Shown here piece by piece: positions 37,809 through 47,198 of a stretch of 64,000 nucleotides of DNA. Within the stretch, counting starts at the first letter, position 1; every line of letters starts with the position of its first letter. Source of the DNA: Exiguobacterium profundum (GTDB lineage Bacteria; Bacillota; Bacilli; Exiguobacteriales; Exiguobacteriaceae); the NCBI RefSeq assembly GCF_001909285.1, contig NZ_MRSV01000001.1:763331-827330 (forward strand), given 5' to 3'. Under the pieces are notes generated by a model that ran no database searches, was not told where the DNA came from, and saw nothing but the letters and a program-made list of their open reading frames with translations. A program made the position numbers and the translations under genes.

Positions 37809-38420
37809 ATGATGCATGTGACGAACCGATATGGTTGGATTGAAGTGATTTGTGGGAGTATGTTTTCGGGGAAGTCGGAGGAATTGATTCGCCGAGTCCG
37901 CCGTGCTCATTATGGAAAGATTCCGGTCCAAGTATTCAAACCAGCAATCGACGACCGGTATCATGAAGAGAACGTCGTCTCACACACAGGGAACTCGGTC
38001 GTGGCCGTGCCAATCGCATCAAGCCAAGACTTGTATGATGCCGTTCGTGAAGAAACACAGGTCATCGCGATTGACGAGGTGCAATTCTTTGATGAAGGAA
38101 TTGTAGACGTCATCGAACAACTTGCGAACGAAGACAAACGCGTCATCTGCGCTGGGCTCGATATGGACTTTCGAGGCGAACCGTTCACGATGATGCCTGA
38201 ACTGTTGTCACGCGCGGAGTTCGTGACGAAACTACAGGCCATCTGTTTGTCATGCGGCGCGCCTGCTTCGCGGACACAACGTCTGATCGATGGGCAACCT
38301 GCTCGGTATGAGGACCCGGTCATCTTGGTCGGGGCTTCCGAGTCTTACGAACCACGATGCCGACATTGTCATGATGTACCGAACAAACCACATCCGGTCC
38401 GCCATACGGTGGTAGACTGA
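37809..38420 (+). CDS. tdk: Thymidine kinase
   Basis: 203 residues, type II thymidine kinase of the dTMP salvage pathway. P-loop [14 protein letters not shown], Walker [13 protein letters not shown], lasso region [24 protein letters not shown], and two zinc Cys pairs, CLSCG and CRHC. The ATG at 37809 has GAGGGCGAAG upstream; a TATAAT -10 lies at 37768-37773. Confidence 0.95.
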   Translation: MMHVTNRYGWIEVICGSMFSGKSEELIRRVRRAHYGKIPVQVFKPAIDDRYHEENVVSHTGNSVVAVPIASSQDLYDAVREETQVIAIDEVQFFDEGIVDVIEQLANEDKRVICAGLDMDFRGEPFTMMPELLSRAEFVTKLQAICLSCGAPASRTQRLIDGQPARYEDPVILVGASESYEPRCRHCHDVPNKPHPVRHTVVD

Positions 38421-38429
38421 TGAATCGAC

Positions 38430-38457
38430 GGACCGCCCTCGGCGGTCCGTTTTTTTG
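38430..38457 (+). terminator. tdk terminator
   Basis: CGGACCGCC (38430-38438) pairs with GGCGGTCCG (38442-38450), loop of three bases, then T7. Confidence 0.93.
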
Positions 38458-38502
38458 CTATAATATATAGAGTTTGATTTGACGGAGAAAGGACGGATCA
38501 TC

Positions 38503-39573
38503 ATGTTTGACCGTTTAAGTGTATTAGAAGATCGTTACATGCAATTGAATGAAATGCTCGCCGATCCTGAGGTGCTCAGTGACTCGACGAAGTTGAGACA
38601 ATATTCGAAAGAGCAGGCACAACTAGAAGAGACGGTACAGATGTATCGTCAGTATAAAGAAACAAGTACAGCTTTCAAGGAAGCGAAGACGATGCTTGAA
38701 GACCGGACGCTCGACGCCGACATGCGTGAATTGGCAAAAGAAGAGATGAACCTCCTCGAGCCAGAAGTCAAAGAGCTAGAAGCGAAACTGCGGATTTTAT
38801 TGCTTCCAAAAGACCCGAACGATGACAAGAACGTTATCGTCGAAGTCCGAGGAGCAGCAGGCGGAGACGAAGCGGCACTCTTTGCAGGAGATTTATATAA
38901 GATGTATACGCGATTCGCTGAACGTCAAAATTGGAAAGTGGAACTCATTGACGCGAACTATACCGAACTCGGTGGATTTAAAGAAGTCACGTTCATGATC
39001 AACGGGGCAGGTGCCTATTCAAAGCTCAAGTTTGAGAACGGAGCCCATCGTGTGCAGCGAGTCCCGTCGACTGAATCGGGCGGACGAATTCATACGTCCA
39101 CAGCAACGGTTGCCGTTCTTCCGGAAGCAGAGGATGTCGAAGTGCATATCGATATGAAAGATGTACGAGTTGATACGTTCACTTCATCTGGTCCAGGGGG
39201 ACAATCGGTCAACACGACGCAATCAGCTGTCCGTTTGACACACATTCCTTCAGGGCTCGTCGTATCATGTCAAGATGAGAAGTCGCAGCATAAAAACAAG
39301 GATAAGGCGATGAAGGTCCTTCGAGCACGCCTGTATGACAAAATGCAAAGCGAACATATGGAAGAGTTGTCTGCGCAACGAAAATCGGCTGTCGGAACAG
39401 GTGACCGTTCCGAGCGGATTCGCACATACAACTTCCCACAAAGTCGTGTCACAGATCATCGGATTGGATTGACCCTTCAGAAGTTGGACCGTGTCCTAGC
39501 AGGTGAACTCGAAGACATTATCGACGCACTCATCATGGACGAACAGGCACGTCTCATGGAGGAAGCGGAATGA
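38503..39573 (+). CDS. prfA: Peptide chain release factor 1
   Basis: 356 residues from the ATG at 38503 (AGAAAGGACGG upstream). Recognises UAA and UAG. The GGQ motif for peptide release is in [19 protein letters not shown]; anticodon-like and RF1 signature segments ([20 protein letters not shown]) are present. Its GGQ Gln is methylated by PrmC, encoded by the next gene, which overlaps it by 4 bp. Confidence 0.96.
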   Translation: MFDRLSVLEDRYMQLNEMLADPEVLSDSTKLRQYSKEQAQLEETVQMYRQYKETSTAFKEAKTMLEDRTLDADMRELAKEEMNLLEPEVKELEAKLRILLLPKDPNDDKNVIVEVRGAAGGDEAALFAGDLYKMYTRFAERQNWKVELIDANYTELGGFKEVTFMINGAGAYSKLKFENGAHRVQRVPSTESGGRIHTSTATVAVLPEAEDVEVHIDMKDVRVDTFTSSGPGGQSVNTTQSAVRLTHIPSGLVVSCQDEKSQHKNKDKAMKVLRARLYDKMQSEHMEELSAQRKSAVGTGDRSERIRTYNFPQSRVTDHRIGLTLQKLDRVLAGELEDIIDALIMDEQARLMEEAE

Positions 39574-40430
39574 TGCGGATTGCCGCGCTACTTAAGCAGA
39601 CGGAAGAACGACTAGTTGAAGCTGGGCGCGACCGTGCGGCTGCCGAATGGTGGCTCATGCATGTGTTGCAAGTCGATCGCACCGGTCTCCTCGTTCGTTT
39701 GTCGGATGAATTGTCTTCAGATGAAGCGACACGGTTCGAGACGGGAATCGAGCGTTTATTGATCGGAGAACCGGTACAACACGTGATTGGACATGCTCCG
39801 TTTTACGGGCGCTCGTTTGAAGTGAACCGGGATGTGTTGATTCCGAGACCAGAAACGGAAGAGTTGATCGACTGGGTACTTGGGCAACTTCGTCACATCA
39901 AGGATGATGAGATTGTCGATGTCGGGACAGGAAGCGGGGCCATTGCGATTACCTTGAGCCTCGAGCTCGGCGTACGTGTACAGACGGTCGATATTTCGCG
40001 TGAGGCGATTGAAGTCGCTAAACGAAATGCAGCCACACTTGGCGCAACTGTACGGTTTTATGAAGGAGACGGGCTCGCACCGATTGCGGACCACTCGATT
40101 CGCGTTCTCGTCTCAAATCCGCCTTACATCGAGGCCGATGAGCTGTTAGATGAGACGGTCGTCGGCTACGAACCGCACCTTGCGCTCTTCGGAGGGAAGG
40201 ATGGGCTCGACATGTATCGGCAATTAATATTGGAATCGGTGCGCGTCTTACGTGCCGATTGGCATTTGATTGCGTTTGAAATCGGGTATAACCAAGGACA
40301 AGATGTGAAATCATTACTGTCTGAACGTTATCCTGAAGCAGAAACGGGTATTTTAAAAGATATAAACGGCAAGGACCGTATCGTCTATGCCGTAAGGGAA
40401 GGGATTGCGTATGGAAACGAAATGGATTAA
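39570..40430 (+). CDS. prmC: Release factor glutamine N5-methyltransferase
   Basis: 286 residues, S-adenosylmethionine-dependent. NPPY catalytic motif in [18 protein letters not shown]-binding [19 protein letters not shown]; the substrate-binding PxxYIxGxxxFYG equivalent is [17 protein letters not shown], and [15 protein letters not shown] follows. ATG overlaps the prfA stop (ATGATG), a coupled pair as in most bacteria. It ends inside the next gene. Confidence 0.94.
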   Translation: MMRIAALLKQTEERLVEAGRDRAAAEWWLMHVLQVDRTGLLVRLSDELSSDEATRFETGIERLLIGEPVQHVIGHAPFYGRSFEVNRDVLIPRPETEELIDWVLGQLRHIKDDEIVDVGTGSGAIAITLSLELGVRVQTVDISREAIEVAKRNAATLGATVRFYEGDGLAPIADHSIRVLVSNPPYIEADELLDETVVGYEPHLALFGGKDGLDMYRQLILESVRVLRADWHLIAFEIGYNQGQDVKSLLSERYPEAETGILKDINGKDRIVYAVREGIAYGNEMD

Positions 40431-41421
40431 TTCGAATGAGATTGAAGAGGGGGTACGTCTTCTTCAAGCGGGTGAAATCATCGCCATGCCGACAGAAACC
40501 GTCTATGGTCTCGCTGGAGATGCCATGAACGATGTGGCAATTCGAAAGATTTTTGAGGCAAAAGGTCGTCCGTCGGATAACCCGCTCATCGTCCATATCG
40601 CTTCAATCGACCAAACGAGTTTGTTTGTCGATTCGATTCCTCCTGTTGCCAAACGCTTAATGGATGCGTTTTGGCCAGGCGCTTTGACGATCATCTTGCC
40701 TTCAAACGGACGAGCCTCTTCGCTCGTGACCGCGGGCCTCGATTCCATCGGACTCCGGATGCCGAATCATCCGGCAGCACTCGAGTTGATTCGTAAGTCA
40801 GGGTTAGGGCTTGCGGCTCCGAGTGCGAATCGTTCCGGACGACCTTCGCCGACAACTGCTCAACATGTCGCGGATGATTTGAACGGACGAATCGCAGGAA
40901 TCGTGGATGGGGGTCCTACCGGAATCGGAGTCGAGTCAACCGTTGTGGATTGTACGGGGGACACGGTAACGATTTTACGACCAGGTGGTGTGACGCGAGA
41001 AGAAATGGAAGCTGTCATTGGACCGGTCGCCTTAGATGCCAATTTGAGTAACGATGAAGCCACACCACGATCGCCGGGAATGAAGTACACGCACTATGCC
41101 CCAACGGCACCTGTTTTTTTAGTCGATTGCACACGCAAAGATTTAGAACGTGTCATCGAGGAGCGGAAGCAAGCGGGGTTGCGAATCGGTGCACTCGTCT
41201 TCGACGAGAACCCGACACCGGCTGAGGTCACGTATTCACTTGGGACCTCGATGGAAGTGGCGGCGCAACGTTTATACGACGCGCTTCGTCGATTTGATGA
41301 AACGGACGTGGATGAGATTTATGTGAACACGATTGAACCGGTCGGAGTCGCACTTGCCGTCTATAACCGTTTATACAAAGCAGCGGGCGGAAAGATTGTG
41401 CACCCGACGAAAGATGCCTAA
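40411..41421 (+). CDS. ywlC: L-threonylcarbamoyladenylate synthase (Sua5/YwlC)
   Basis: 336 residues from the ATG at 40411 (AAGGGAAGGG upstream), overlapping the prmC end by 20 bp. Makes threonylcarbamoyl-AMP for the t6A37 modification of ANN-decoding tRNAs. The YrdC domain has MPTETVYGLAGDA, KGRPSDNPLIVHI and PSANRSGRPSPTT; the extra C-terminal Sua5 domain after residue 215 makes it the long form. In B. subtilis spoIIR follows this gene; here ywlE does. Confidence 0.93.
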   Translation: METKWINSNEIEEGVRLLQAGEIIAMPTETVYGLAGDAMNDVAIRKIFEAKGRPSDNPLIVHIASIDQTSLFVDSIPPVAKRLMDAFWPGALTIILPSNGRASSLVTAGLDSIGLRMPNHPAALELIRKSGLGLAAPSANRSGRPSPTTAQHVADDLNGRIAGIVDGGPTGIGVESTVVDCTGDTVTILRPGGVTREEMEAVIGPVALDANLSNDEATPRSPGMKYTHYAPTAPVFLVDCTRKDLERVIEERKQAGLRIGALVFDENPTPAEVTYSLGTSMEVAAQRLYDALRRFDETDVDEIYVNTIEPVGVALAVYNRLYKAAGGKIVHPTKDA

Positions 41422-41442
41422 AGACATAGAGGAGGACACGCG

Positions 41443-41943
41443 ATGTCAATGAAACGCGTATTATTCATATGTAGTGGCAACACGTGCCGAAGCCCGATGG
41501 CGATGGCCTTGCTCCGTTCGAAGATGACCGGGGATGAGTTTGATATTCGCTCAGCTGGTCTACGGACGATGCAAGGATTCGATGCTTCAGAAAACGCACT
41601 GCAAGTTCTCAGAGAACGTGGGATTGAGCTCGATCATGTCACCCAGACGTTCGATGAAGTGTTAGGGAATTGGGCGGATATCATCTTGACGATGACACGC
41701 GCACACCGTGAACAAATTCGGGATACATACCCGGATTTGTCTGAGCGGACGTACACGCTCTATGAATTTGTGACGGGACTCGAACGGGACATCAACGATC
41801 CGTTCGGCGGTTCGATGAATGTGTATCGCCAGGTGCGAAACGAGCTCGAACCACTCGTGAATCGACTTGTGTTAAAATTAACGAATGATGGGTCAAAGGT
41901 GACGAAACCACCGAGACGCCTACCAAAGAAGACGGGGGAATGA
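41443..41943 (+). CDS. ywlE: Low-molecular-weight protein (arginine/tyrosine) phosphatase YwlE
   Basis: 166 residues. The LMW phosphatase loop C-x5-R is CSGNTCRSP, with nucleophile Cys10 and Arg16; the general acid Asp is in NDPFGGSMNVYRQ. B. subtilis YwlE is a protein-arginine phosphatase that opposes McsB. The Thr in the loop (N-T-C) that favours arginine-phosphate is present. Strong GAGGAGG upstream; rpiB follows at 4 bp. Confidence 0.9.
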   Translation: MSMKRVLFICSGNTCRSPMAMALLRSKMTGDEFDIRSAGLRTMQGFDASENALQVLRERGIELDHVTQTFDEVLGNWADIILTMTRAHREQIRDTYPDLSERTYTLYEFVTGLERDINDPFGGSMNVYRQVRNELEPLVNRLVLKLTNDGSKVTKPPRRLPKKTGE

Positions 41944-41947
41944 ACGA

Positions 41948-42388
41948 ATGAAAATTGCAATTGGCGCTGATCATGGCGGCTTCAACTTGAAGAAAGAAAT
42001 CGTAGCCTTGCTTGAGGAACTCGGACATGAGTATAAAGATTTCGGGACGCACTCAGCGGACTCGATTGACTACCCGGATGTGGCCATCCCGGTCGCAGAA
42101 GCGGTAGCGGCAGGTGAATTCGATCGTGGGATTTTGATTTGCGGTACGGGAATCGGAATCGGGATTGCGGCGAACAAAGTCAAAGGGATTCGTGCGGCAC
42201 TCGTCCATGATTCATTCAGTGCAAAAGCGACACGTCAGCATAACGATTCGAACATCATGACGATGGGCGAGCGTGTCATCGGACCTGGTCTTGCACTCGA
42301 CTTGGTGACGACGTGGCTCGATACGAACTTTGAAGGCGGTCGCCATTCAAACCGTGTCGACAAGATGAGCGCTTACGAATCGAAGTGA
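41948..42388 (+). CDS. rpiB: Ribose-5-phosphate isomerase B
   Basis: 146 residues of the RpiB/LacAB family. Catalytic Cys in ILICGTGIGIGIAANKVKGIRAAL; ADHGGFNLKKEIV and DYPDVAIPVAEAV are also typical. Interconverts ribose-5-phosphate and ribulose-5-phosphate. Lies between ywlE and ywlG as in Bacillus. Confidence 0.93.
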   Translation: MKIAIGADHGGFNLKKEIVALLEELGHEYKDFGTHSADSIDYPDVAIPVAEAVAAGEFDRGILICGTGIGIGIAANKVKGIRAALVHDSFSAKATRQHNDSNIMTMGERVIGPGLALDLVTTWLDTNFEGGRHSNRVDKMSAYESK

Positions 42389-42393
42389 GTCAA

Positions 42394-42927
42394 ATGAAGA
42401 CGGAACTTCTCGGATTTTTGACGGAGCTTCACGAACGGTTCCCGTTAAATGATGAGCGCATTCTCGTCATCGGATGCTCGACGAGTGAAGTGCTCGGAAA
42501 AACGATTGGGAAGGCAGGTTCCATTGATGTCGCAAGCGAATTGATGGAAGCATTCCTTGAATTTAGAGAAAAGACAGGTGTCCATTTGGCGTTTCAAGGG
42601 TGTGAGCACATCAACCGTGCCCTCACCGTTGAGCGCCGGACACTCAAACAGTTCGGCCTCACTGAAGTGACGGTCGTCCCGGTCCGTTCCGCGGGTGGGG
42701 CGATGTCGGAGAAGGCGTATGCGAACTTCGAGGAGCCATGTGTCGTCGAATCGATTCAAGCAGATGCCGGGATTGATATCGGCTCGACATTGATTGGGAT
42801 GCATTTGAAACCGGTCGCGATACCGGTTCGGTTATCATCGAAGCATCTCGGAGAGGCGTACGTCACGTTCGCAGTCACGAGACCGAAACTGATTGGTGGG
42901 CCACGGGCTCAGTATCCAAATAAATGA
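42394..42927 (+). CDS. ywlG: YwlG-family protein (UPF0340)
   Basis: 177 residues from the ATG at 42394; an in-frame GTG at 42385 overlapping the rpiB stop would add three residues and cannot be excluded, since no strong ribosome site favours either. Conserved family blocks: VIGCSTSEVLGKTIGKAGS, FQGCEHINRALTVERR and DIGSTLIGMHLKPVAIPVRL. Function not established. It keeps its Bacillus place before glyA. Confidence 0.88.
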   Translation: MKTELLGFLTELHERFPLNDERILVIGCSTSEVLGKTIGKAGSIDVASELMEAFLEFREKTGVHLAFQGCEHINRALTVERRTLKQFGLTEVTVVPVRSAGGAMSEKAYANFEEPCVVESIQADAGIDIGSTLIGMHLKPVAIPVRLSSKHLGEAYVTFAVTRPKLIGGPRAQYPNK

Positions 42928-42929
42928 AG

Positions 42930-42973
42930 AAAGCATCGCATTTAGGTTTTTCGACCGAATGCGATGCTTTTTT
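42930..42973 (+). terminator. ywlG terminator, probably bidirectional
   Basis: AAAGCATCGCATT (42930-42942) pairs with AATGCGATGCTTT (42958-42970). It ends the prfA-ywlG run and faces the converging esterase gene. Confidence 0.88.
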
Positions 42974-42980
42974 GTTCAAA

Positions 42981-43766
42981 TTATAAATCTTCTCCAAAAA
43001 GATAGGAGATGACCATCGGGAAACGCTCACGCCAGGCGAGCTCGTTGTGAACTCCTTCTTCAATCACTTCGAATCGGATGTGTTCGACCTTGTCTTTTAA
43101 CAAGTTGTACACGCGTTCGCTCGACTCACGATACATCTCGTTCGTCGGTCCATTTTCGATCGGTTCCTCGACTTCTTTTGCGCCGACGTCCAAGTAAAGA
43201 CGCTCGACGCCCTTCAAATCGCTCGCTTCAATCAATTGTTCCAGCTCGGTTTGGTTGAACCAAAATGCAGAGGACAGGGAAGCGACACGCTTGAAGACGT
43301 CTGGATATACACAGGCTGCATATATCGAGATGAGCCCACCCATCGAACTTCCCATCATCGCTGTTTCTTCCGGAATCGTCCGATAGTCAGCATCGATTTG
43401 AGGTTTCAATTCCTGCGCGATGTATTCGATATACGCCGAACCCTGCCCGCCGAGCACGATGTCACTTCCGAGCAAACTTTCACCGATATAAGGGTTTTCC
43501 CAAGGTCCATACTCATCGAGTCGTTGTTCGCCTGGTGCACTATCGAGGGCGACGACAATCAAGTCACGCTTCGAGGCGTCTAAATATTCACCGACGCGCC
43601 AGCTCATGTTGTAGCTCGCATCCTCGTCAGCAAAACAGTTTTGTCCGTCGTGCATGTAGAGGACCGGATATCGTTTTTCGGACGTCTCATAGTCGGCAGG
43701 TGTGTAGATTCGGACCGTTCGTGTCCGTTCGAACGGAGTGATCGTCAGTTCTTTTGTCTCAATCAT
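42981..43766 (-). CDS. Alpha/beta-hydrolase esterase (esterase D / IroE-like)
   Basis: 261 residues from the ATG at 43766, chosen for the GAGGAGG upstream; the frame extends to 43808 without one. Putative esterase domain: VLYMHDGQNCF, catalytic Ser in MMGSSMGGLISIYAA (GxSxG), and a C-terminal His in EEGVHNELAWRERFP. Relatives cleave S-formylglutathione, siderophore esters or surface esters. No signal peptide. It is a minus-strand gene set into an otherwise plus-strand conserved block between ywlG and glyA. Confidence 0.84.
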   Translation of the reverse strand: MIETKELTITPFERTRTVRIYTPADYETSEKRYPVLYMHDGQNCFADEDASYNMSWRVGEYLDASKRDLIVVALDSAPGEQRLDEYGPWENPYIGESLLGSDIVLGGQGSAYIEYIAQELKPQIDADYRTIPEETAMMGSSMGGLISIYAACVYPDVFKRVASLSSAFWFNQTELEQLIEASDLKGVERLYLDVGAKEVEEPIENGPTNEMYRESSERVYNLLKDKVEHIRFEVIEEGVHNELAWRERFPMVISYLFGEDL

Positions 43767-43897
43767 AAGTGGCCTCCTCACAGTTACATTCTTATTAATG
43801 ATACCCAACTTTTCATCAGATTATTGCGAAAAACAAAAAAACAAGCGTGTGGTACGATGGGGGTGTTGATTTTTAGACATTTAGAGGGGGTCTTCAC

Positions 43898-45151
43898 ATG
43901 GTAAACACGACGAAGTTGAAAGTGCAGGATGCGGAATTATTTGAGGCAATGCAACACGAGCTCGGTCGTCAGCGCGACAACATCGAACTCATCGCTTCAG
44001 AAAACTTTGTTTCAGAAGCGGTCATGGAAGCGCAAGGAGGCGTATTGACGAACAAATATGCCGAAGGATATCCGGGACGCCGTTATTACGGTGGCTGTGA
44101 GTTTGTCGACGTCGCTGAGAACTTGGCGCGTGACCGTGCGAAAGAATTGTTCGGTGCAGAACATGCAAACGTACAACCACACTCGGGTGCACAAGCGAAC
44201 ATGGCGGTCTACTTCACGGTGCTTGAAGCAGGAGATACGGTTCTCGGAATGAACTTGTCTCATGGTGGTCACTTGACGCACGGTAGCCCGGTCAACTTCT
44301 CAGGTGTGCAATATAACTTCGTCGAATATGGTGTAGACAAAGAGACAGAACACATCGATTACGACGTCGTCGCTGCACTTGCGAAGGAACATAAGCCGAA
44401 ATTGATTGTTGCGGGAGCATCGGCATACCCACGTACAATCGACTTCGCGAAGTTCCGTGAGATCGCGGACAGTGTCGATGCTTACCTTATGGTCGATATG
44501 GCGCACATTGCTGGACTCGTGGCAGCAGGTCTGCATCCGAACCCGGTCGAACATGCGCATTTCGTCACGACGACGACGCACAAGACTCTCCGTGGACCAC
44601 GTGGAGGGATGATTCTTTGTAAAGAAGAGTTCGCCAAAGCGATCGACAAGTCGATTTTCCCAGGGATTCAAGGAGGACCGCTCATGCACGTCATCGCGGC
44701 AAAAGCGGTCGCGTTCGGTGAGGCACTCCAACCGGAATTCAAAGATTACCAACGTCAAGTTATTGCGAATGCACAAGCACTTGCGGCAGGCCTTGAAGAA
44801 GAGGGACTTCGAATCGTATCGGGCGGAACGGACAATCACCTCTTGCTTGTCGATCTTCGAGGAATCGACATCACAGGTAAAGCAGCTGAGCATGCATTGG
44901 ATGCAGCAGGAATCACGGTCAATAAAAACACGATTCCATTCGACCCGGCATCACCGTTTGTCACAAGCGGAATCCGTCTCGGAACGGCTGCGATGACGAC
45001 TCGTGGCTTCAAAGAAGCGGATATGAAAGAAGTGGCACGTCTCATCGGGCGTGTGCTGAAACAACATGAAGACGAGGCGGTAATCGCGGAAGCACTTCAA
45101 GACGTGCGATCGTTAACGGCGAAGTTCCCGCTTTACCCTGAACGAGGCTGA
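43898..45151 (+). CDS. glyA: Serine hydroxymethyltransferase
   Basis: 417 residues, PLP enzyme linking serine, glycine and one-carbon tetrahydrofolate. [24 protein letters not shown], the PLP Lys in [13 protein letters not shown], and [15 protein letters not shown] near the end. Normal length. The ATG at 43898 follows AGAGGGGGTC. The next gene starts 4 bp after the stop and is probably co-transcribed. Confidence 0.97.
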   Translation: MVNTTKLKVQDAELFEAMQHELGRQRDNIELIASENFVSEAVMEAQGGVLTNKYAEGYPGRRYYGGCEFVDVAENLARDRAKELFGAEHANVQPHSGAQANMAVYFTVLEAGDTVLGMNLSHGGHLTHGSPVNFSGVQYNFVEYGVDKETEHIDYDVVAALAKEHKPKLIVAGASAYPRTIDFAKFREIADSVDAYLMVDMAHIAGLVAAGLHPNPVEHAHFVTTTTHKTLRGPRGGMILCKEEFAKAIDKSIFPGIQGGPLMHVIAAKAVAFGEALQPEFKDYQRQVIANAQALAAGLEEEGLRIVSGGTDNHLLLVDLRGIDITGKAAEHALDAAGITVNKNTIPFDPASPFVTSGIRLGTAAMTTRGFKEADMKEVARLIGRVLKQHEDEAVIAEALQDVRSLTAKFPLYPERG

Positions 45152-45155
45152 GTCA

Positions 45156-46103
45156 ATGGATATTCGGACACTAGCAGAACGAGAGCTATCCGAACTTCCA
45201 TTGTTCGATATGACAGAATGGTTGGCTCGTAAAGGGGAATACGATCCTTCTTTCCGTCTTGTCGCCAGTGAGTTTGGTGTCATCACGACGCTCCTCGACC
45301 ATGGCTATTATGAAGAAGCGAGCGAACGAATCGTGCCGCTCCTCGGGATGAAAGTGCCTGCTGCTTTCCATCGACTAGGTCTTGCGCTAGAAGTGAAGGC
45401 GAACGGAAGAAAAGCGGCCAAGCGCCGCTTTCGTTCGTTCTCGTCGGCTGTCATCCAACATTCTGATTTAGCCGAGTGGCGACAGGCGTTCAAGCTCGAT
45501 AAGAAATGGCTTGGACTTCCGCTCGTCGTTGGTCTTGCGGCTGGAACGCTCATATTTTGGCCGGATGCCGAACCGCCCGGCGTCACGCCGGACGAGCCGG
45601 ACGAAGTCGTTGTCGAGACCGTAACGGAAGAAGAAGCACTCGCAGAACGCCTTGAAGAGCTCGAGGCAGAAGTCGCCCGACTCGAAGAAGAGAATGAGAA
45701 ACTTCAAGATTCGGACGAACAGAAGCCAAAGGAATCAACCGAAGAGGCACCGGACACATCAACGGATGTTGTACCGCTGGCTGAGGTAGAAGCACTTGTT
45801 CAAGATAAACAGTATGAAAAAGCCGACCGCCTATTAGGTGGAAAAGCGAAAGTCGGACAAGAACAAGCAGTTGGGTTTTATCGACTTCTTGTCGACAATA
45901 AATTGGGACAAGCGGACATTGCGGACTATGCGGCTTATCTCGAGTCGTATCCAGAATCCGGTTACAAGGCAGATGTCCTTTGGATGAAAGGGATTGCCGA
46001 GAAAAAAGCGAATGACCCGGCGTACCGTGAAACGTTGACGACCGTTTCTGAGATGGAAGGGACGTATTGGGCACCGATTGCGAAGTCCGTGCTCGAAGAA
46101 TAA
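45156..46103 (+). CDS. Membrane protein with coiled coil, unknown
   Basis: 315 residues. A soluble N-terminal 110 residues (ERELSELPLFDMTEWLARKG... KAAKRRFRSFSSAVIQH), one membrane helix (about 119-137, LGLPLVVGLAAGTLIFWP), an acidic coiled coil (about 150-190, EEALAERLEELEAEVARLEEE) and a C-terminal helical part that looks like TPR-type repeats (KQYEKADRLLGGKAKVG...YLESYPESGYKADVLWMKG). It follows glyA by 4 bp but has no evident link to one-carbon metabolism. I do not recognise the family. Confidence 0.72.
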   Translation: MDIRTLAERELSELPLFDMTEWLARKGEYDPSFRLVASEFGVITTLLDHGYYEEASERIVPLLGMKVPAAFHRLGLALEVKANGRKAAKRRFRSFSSAVIQHSDLAEWRQAFKLDKKWLGLPLVVGLAAGTLIFWPDAEPPGVTPDEPDEVVVETVTEEEALAERLEELEAEVARLEEENEKLQDSDEQKPKESTEEAPDTSTDVVPLAEVEALVQDKQYEKADRLLGGKAKVGQEQAVGFYRLLVDNKLGQADIADYAAYLESYPESGYKADVLWMKGIAEKKANDPAYRETLTTVSEMEGTYWAPIAKSVLEE

Positions 46104-46129
46104 GGTGCTACATGAGTAGCGCCTTTTCT
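46102..46129 (+). terminator. Terminator after the coiled-coil gene
   Basis: AAGGTGCTAC (46102-46111) pairs with GTAGCGCCTT (46116-46125; one G-U), followed by TTCTC. Its tail merges with the response-regulator box that begins at 46126. Confidence 0.75.
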
Positions 46130-46181
46130 CATGAAATTCTAATGAAGTACACCACGATTTCTCGTTTTCCTGTCGTATGAT
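46126..46181 (+). promoter_or_regulatory. Activated promoter with two direct 11-bp half-sites (box A)
   Basis: TTCTCATGAAA (46126-46136) is followed directly by TTCTAATGAAG (46137-46147), two half-sites identical at 9 of 11 positions. After 28 bp comes TATGAT (46176-46181), with no recognisable -35 (CACGAT). This is the layout of a promoter turned on by an OmpR-family regulator. The same arrangement recurs at 48450-48505. Confidence 0.72.
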
Positions 46182-46203
46182 TTGAGGTAGGAGGGATGCG
46201 TGT

Positions 46204-46452
46204 ATGAAACGTGTAATGAAAACCATTGGAACAACTTTATTGGCGATCGGACTTATGGGAATCGGGCTTGCCGGATTTTTGTTCTTTTTTTCACCTGGAC
46301 AATCCAGCCTGTCGCAACTATCACTAGCGGCGCTGGAAGTCGAACAGCAGATGGAACAAGTCGATACGAAGTGGGATGAATGGGAAGATGATTTAGAAAG
46401 ACGAATCGAGCAAGCCGTTCCAGAAGGCGTTCGTCTGTTTTTTGCGGATTGA
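46204..46452 (+). CDS. Small single-pass membrane protein
   Basis: 82 residues. Basic start (MKRVMK), one hydrophobic helix (about 8-31), then a 50-residue acidic helical tail (EVEQQMEQVDTKWDEWEDDLERRIEQ) likely outside the cell. A strong AGGAGGG precedes the ATG. It is transcribed from box A and sits 66 bp before the response regulator. No family recognised. Position and shared promoter type suggest it belongs to the two-component module, perhaps as a sensor partner or a target. Confidence 0.7.
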   Translation: MKRVMKTIGTTLLAIGLMGIGLAGFLFFFSPGQSSLSQLSLAALEVEQQMEQVDTKWDEWEDDLERRIEQAVPEGVRLFFAD

Positions 46453-46473
46453 TTTCGGGAAATGAATAACAAT

Positions 46474-46501
46474 ACGTCGAGCGAACTGCTCGGCGTTTTT
46501 T
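46474..46501 (+). terminator. Terminator between the small protein and the response regulator
   Basis: ACGTCGAGC (46474-46482) pairs with GCTCGGCGT (46488-46496; one G-U), then T6. It leaves only 17 bp before the regulator start, so readthrough must supply most of the regulator transcript unless a promoter overlaps it. Confidence 0.75.
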
Positions 46502-46517
46502 CAAAGGAGTGAGCAGG

Positions 46518-47195
46518 ATGCAGACGATTCTCGTCGTAGAAGATGATTCGAAGATTGCGCGATTACTGGAGTTGGAATTGAAGCATGCGGGGTATGCGGT
46601 CATGGTGGCGACAGATGGTCGTACCGGTTTGGAACGAGCTCTCGCTGATGATGTCGACCTCGTGTTGCTGGACGTGATGTTACCTCAAATGAGTGGACTC
46701 GAGGTGGTCCGTCGTCTGAAAGAAGAGCGACCTTTGTTACCGGTTCTGATGGTGACGGCCCGTGGCGATCGATACGACAAAGTGAGTGGTCTTGATCTTG
46801 GCGCAGATGATTACATCACGAAACCATTTGAAATAGAAGAGGTGCTCGCACGAATTCGGGCATTTTTACGAATGCGCCAGCTTGTTCGTCAGGACCATTC
46901 CGAACAGGTGTTGACGTACGACACATTGACTGTCGACGTGAATCGTCATGAAGTATATTGTGACGGAAAGAAAGTAGATTTGACTCGACGTGAGTTTGAC
47001 TTGTTGGTTTTCTTTTTAGAGAATCCGGAGCGTGTTTTGACGCGTGACCAACTCGTCGAACACGTGTGGGGATTCGACTACTATGGGGATACGAATGTCG
47101 TGGACGTGTATGTCCGATACGTAAGGAAAAAACTGACCGGCTCTTGGATTCAAACGGTTCGCGGTGTCGGCTATATGTTGAAGCGTGGTGAGTGA
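46518..47195 (+). CDS. OmpR-family response regulator (ArlR-like)
   Basis: 225 residues from the ATG at 46518 (AAAGGAG upstream). Receiver domain with acidic pair in VVEDDSKI, phospho-acceptor Asp52 in LVLLDVMLP, Thr in VLMVTARGD and Lys in YITKPFEIEE. Winged-helix domain from about residue 130, with LTRREFDLLVFF and TNVVDVYVRYVRKKL. The pattern is close to staphylococcal ArlR and Bacillus relatives. The kinase gene starts 3 bp after the stop. Probable target boxes lie before the flanking genes. Confidence 0.92.
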   Translation: MQTILVVEDDSKIARLLELELKHAGYAVMVATDGRTGLERALADDVDLVLLDVMLPQMSGLEVVRRLKEERPLLPVLMVTARGDRYDKVSGLDLGADDYITKPFEIEEVLARIRAFLRMRQLVRQDHSEQVLTYDTLTVDVNRHEVYCDGKKVDLTRREFDLLVFFLENPERVLTRDQLVEHVWGFDYYGDTNVVDVYVRYVRKKLTGSWIQTVRGVGYMLKRGE

Positions 47196-47198
47196 CCG

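Noticed and set aside
40018-40596. 192-codon minus-strand frame across the prmC/sua5 junction
   Set aside because: It overlaps two firmly identified genes and has no family resemblance.
43809-43897. Search for a T-box, purine or glycine riboswitch before glyA
   Set aside because: The gap is only 89 bp and lacks the conserved core of any of these.
44300-44893. 197-codon open frame antisense to glyA
   Set aside because: Shadow of a well-conserved gene; the translation is Cys/Arg-rich with no family character.
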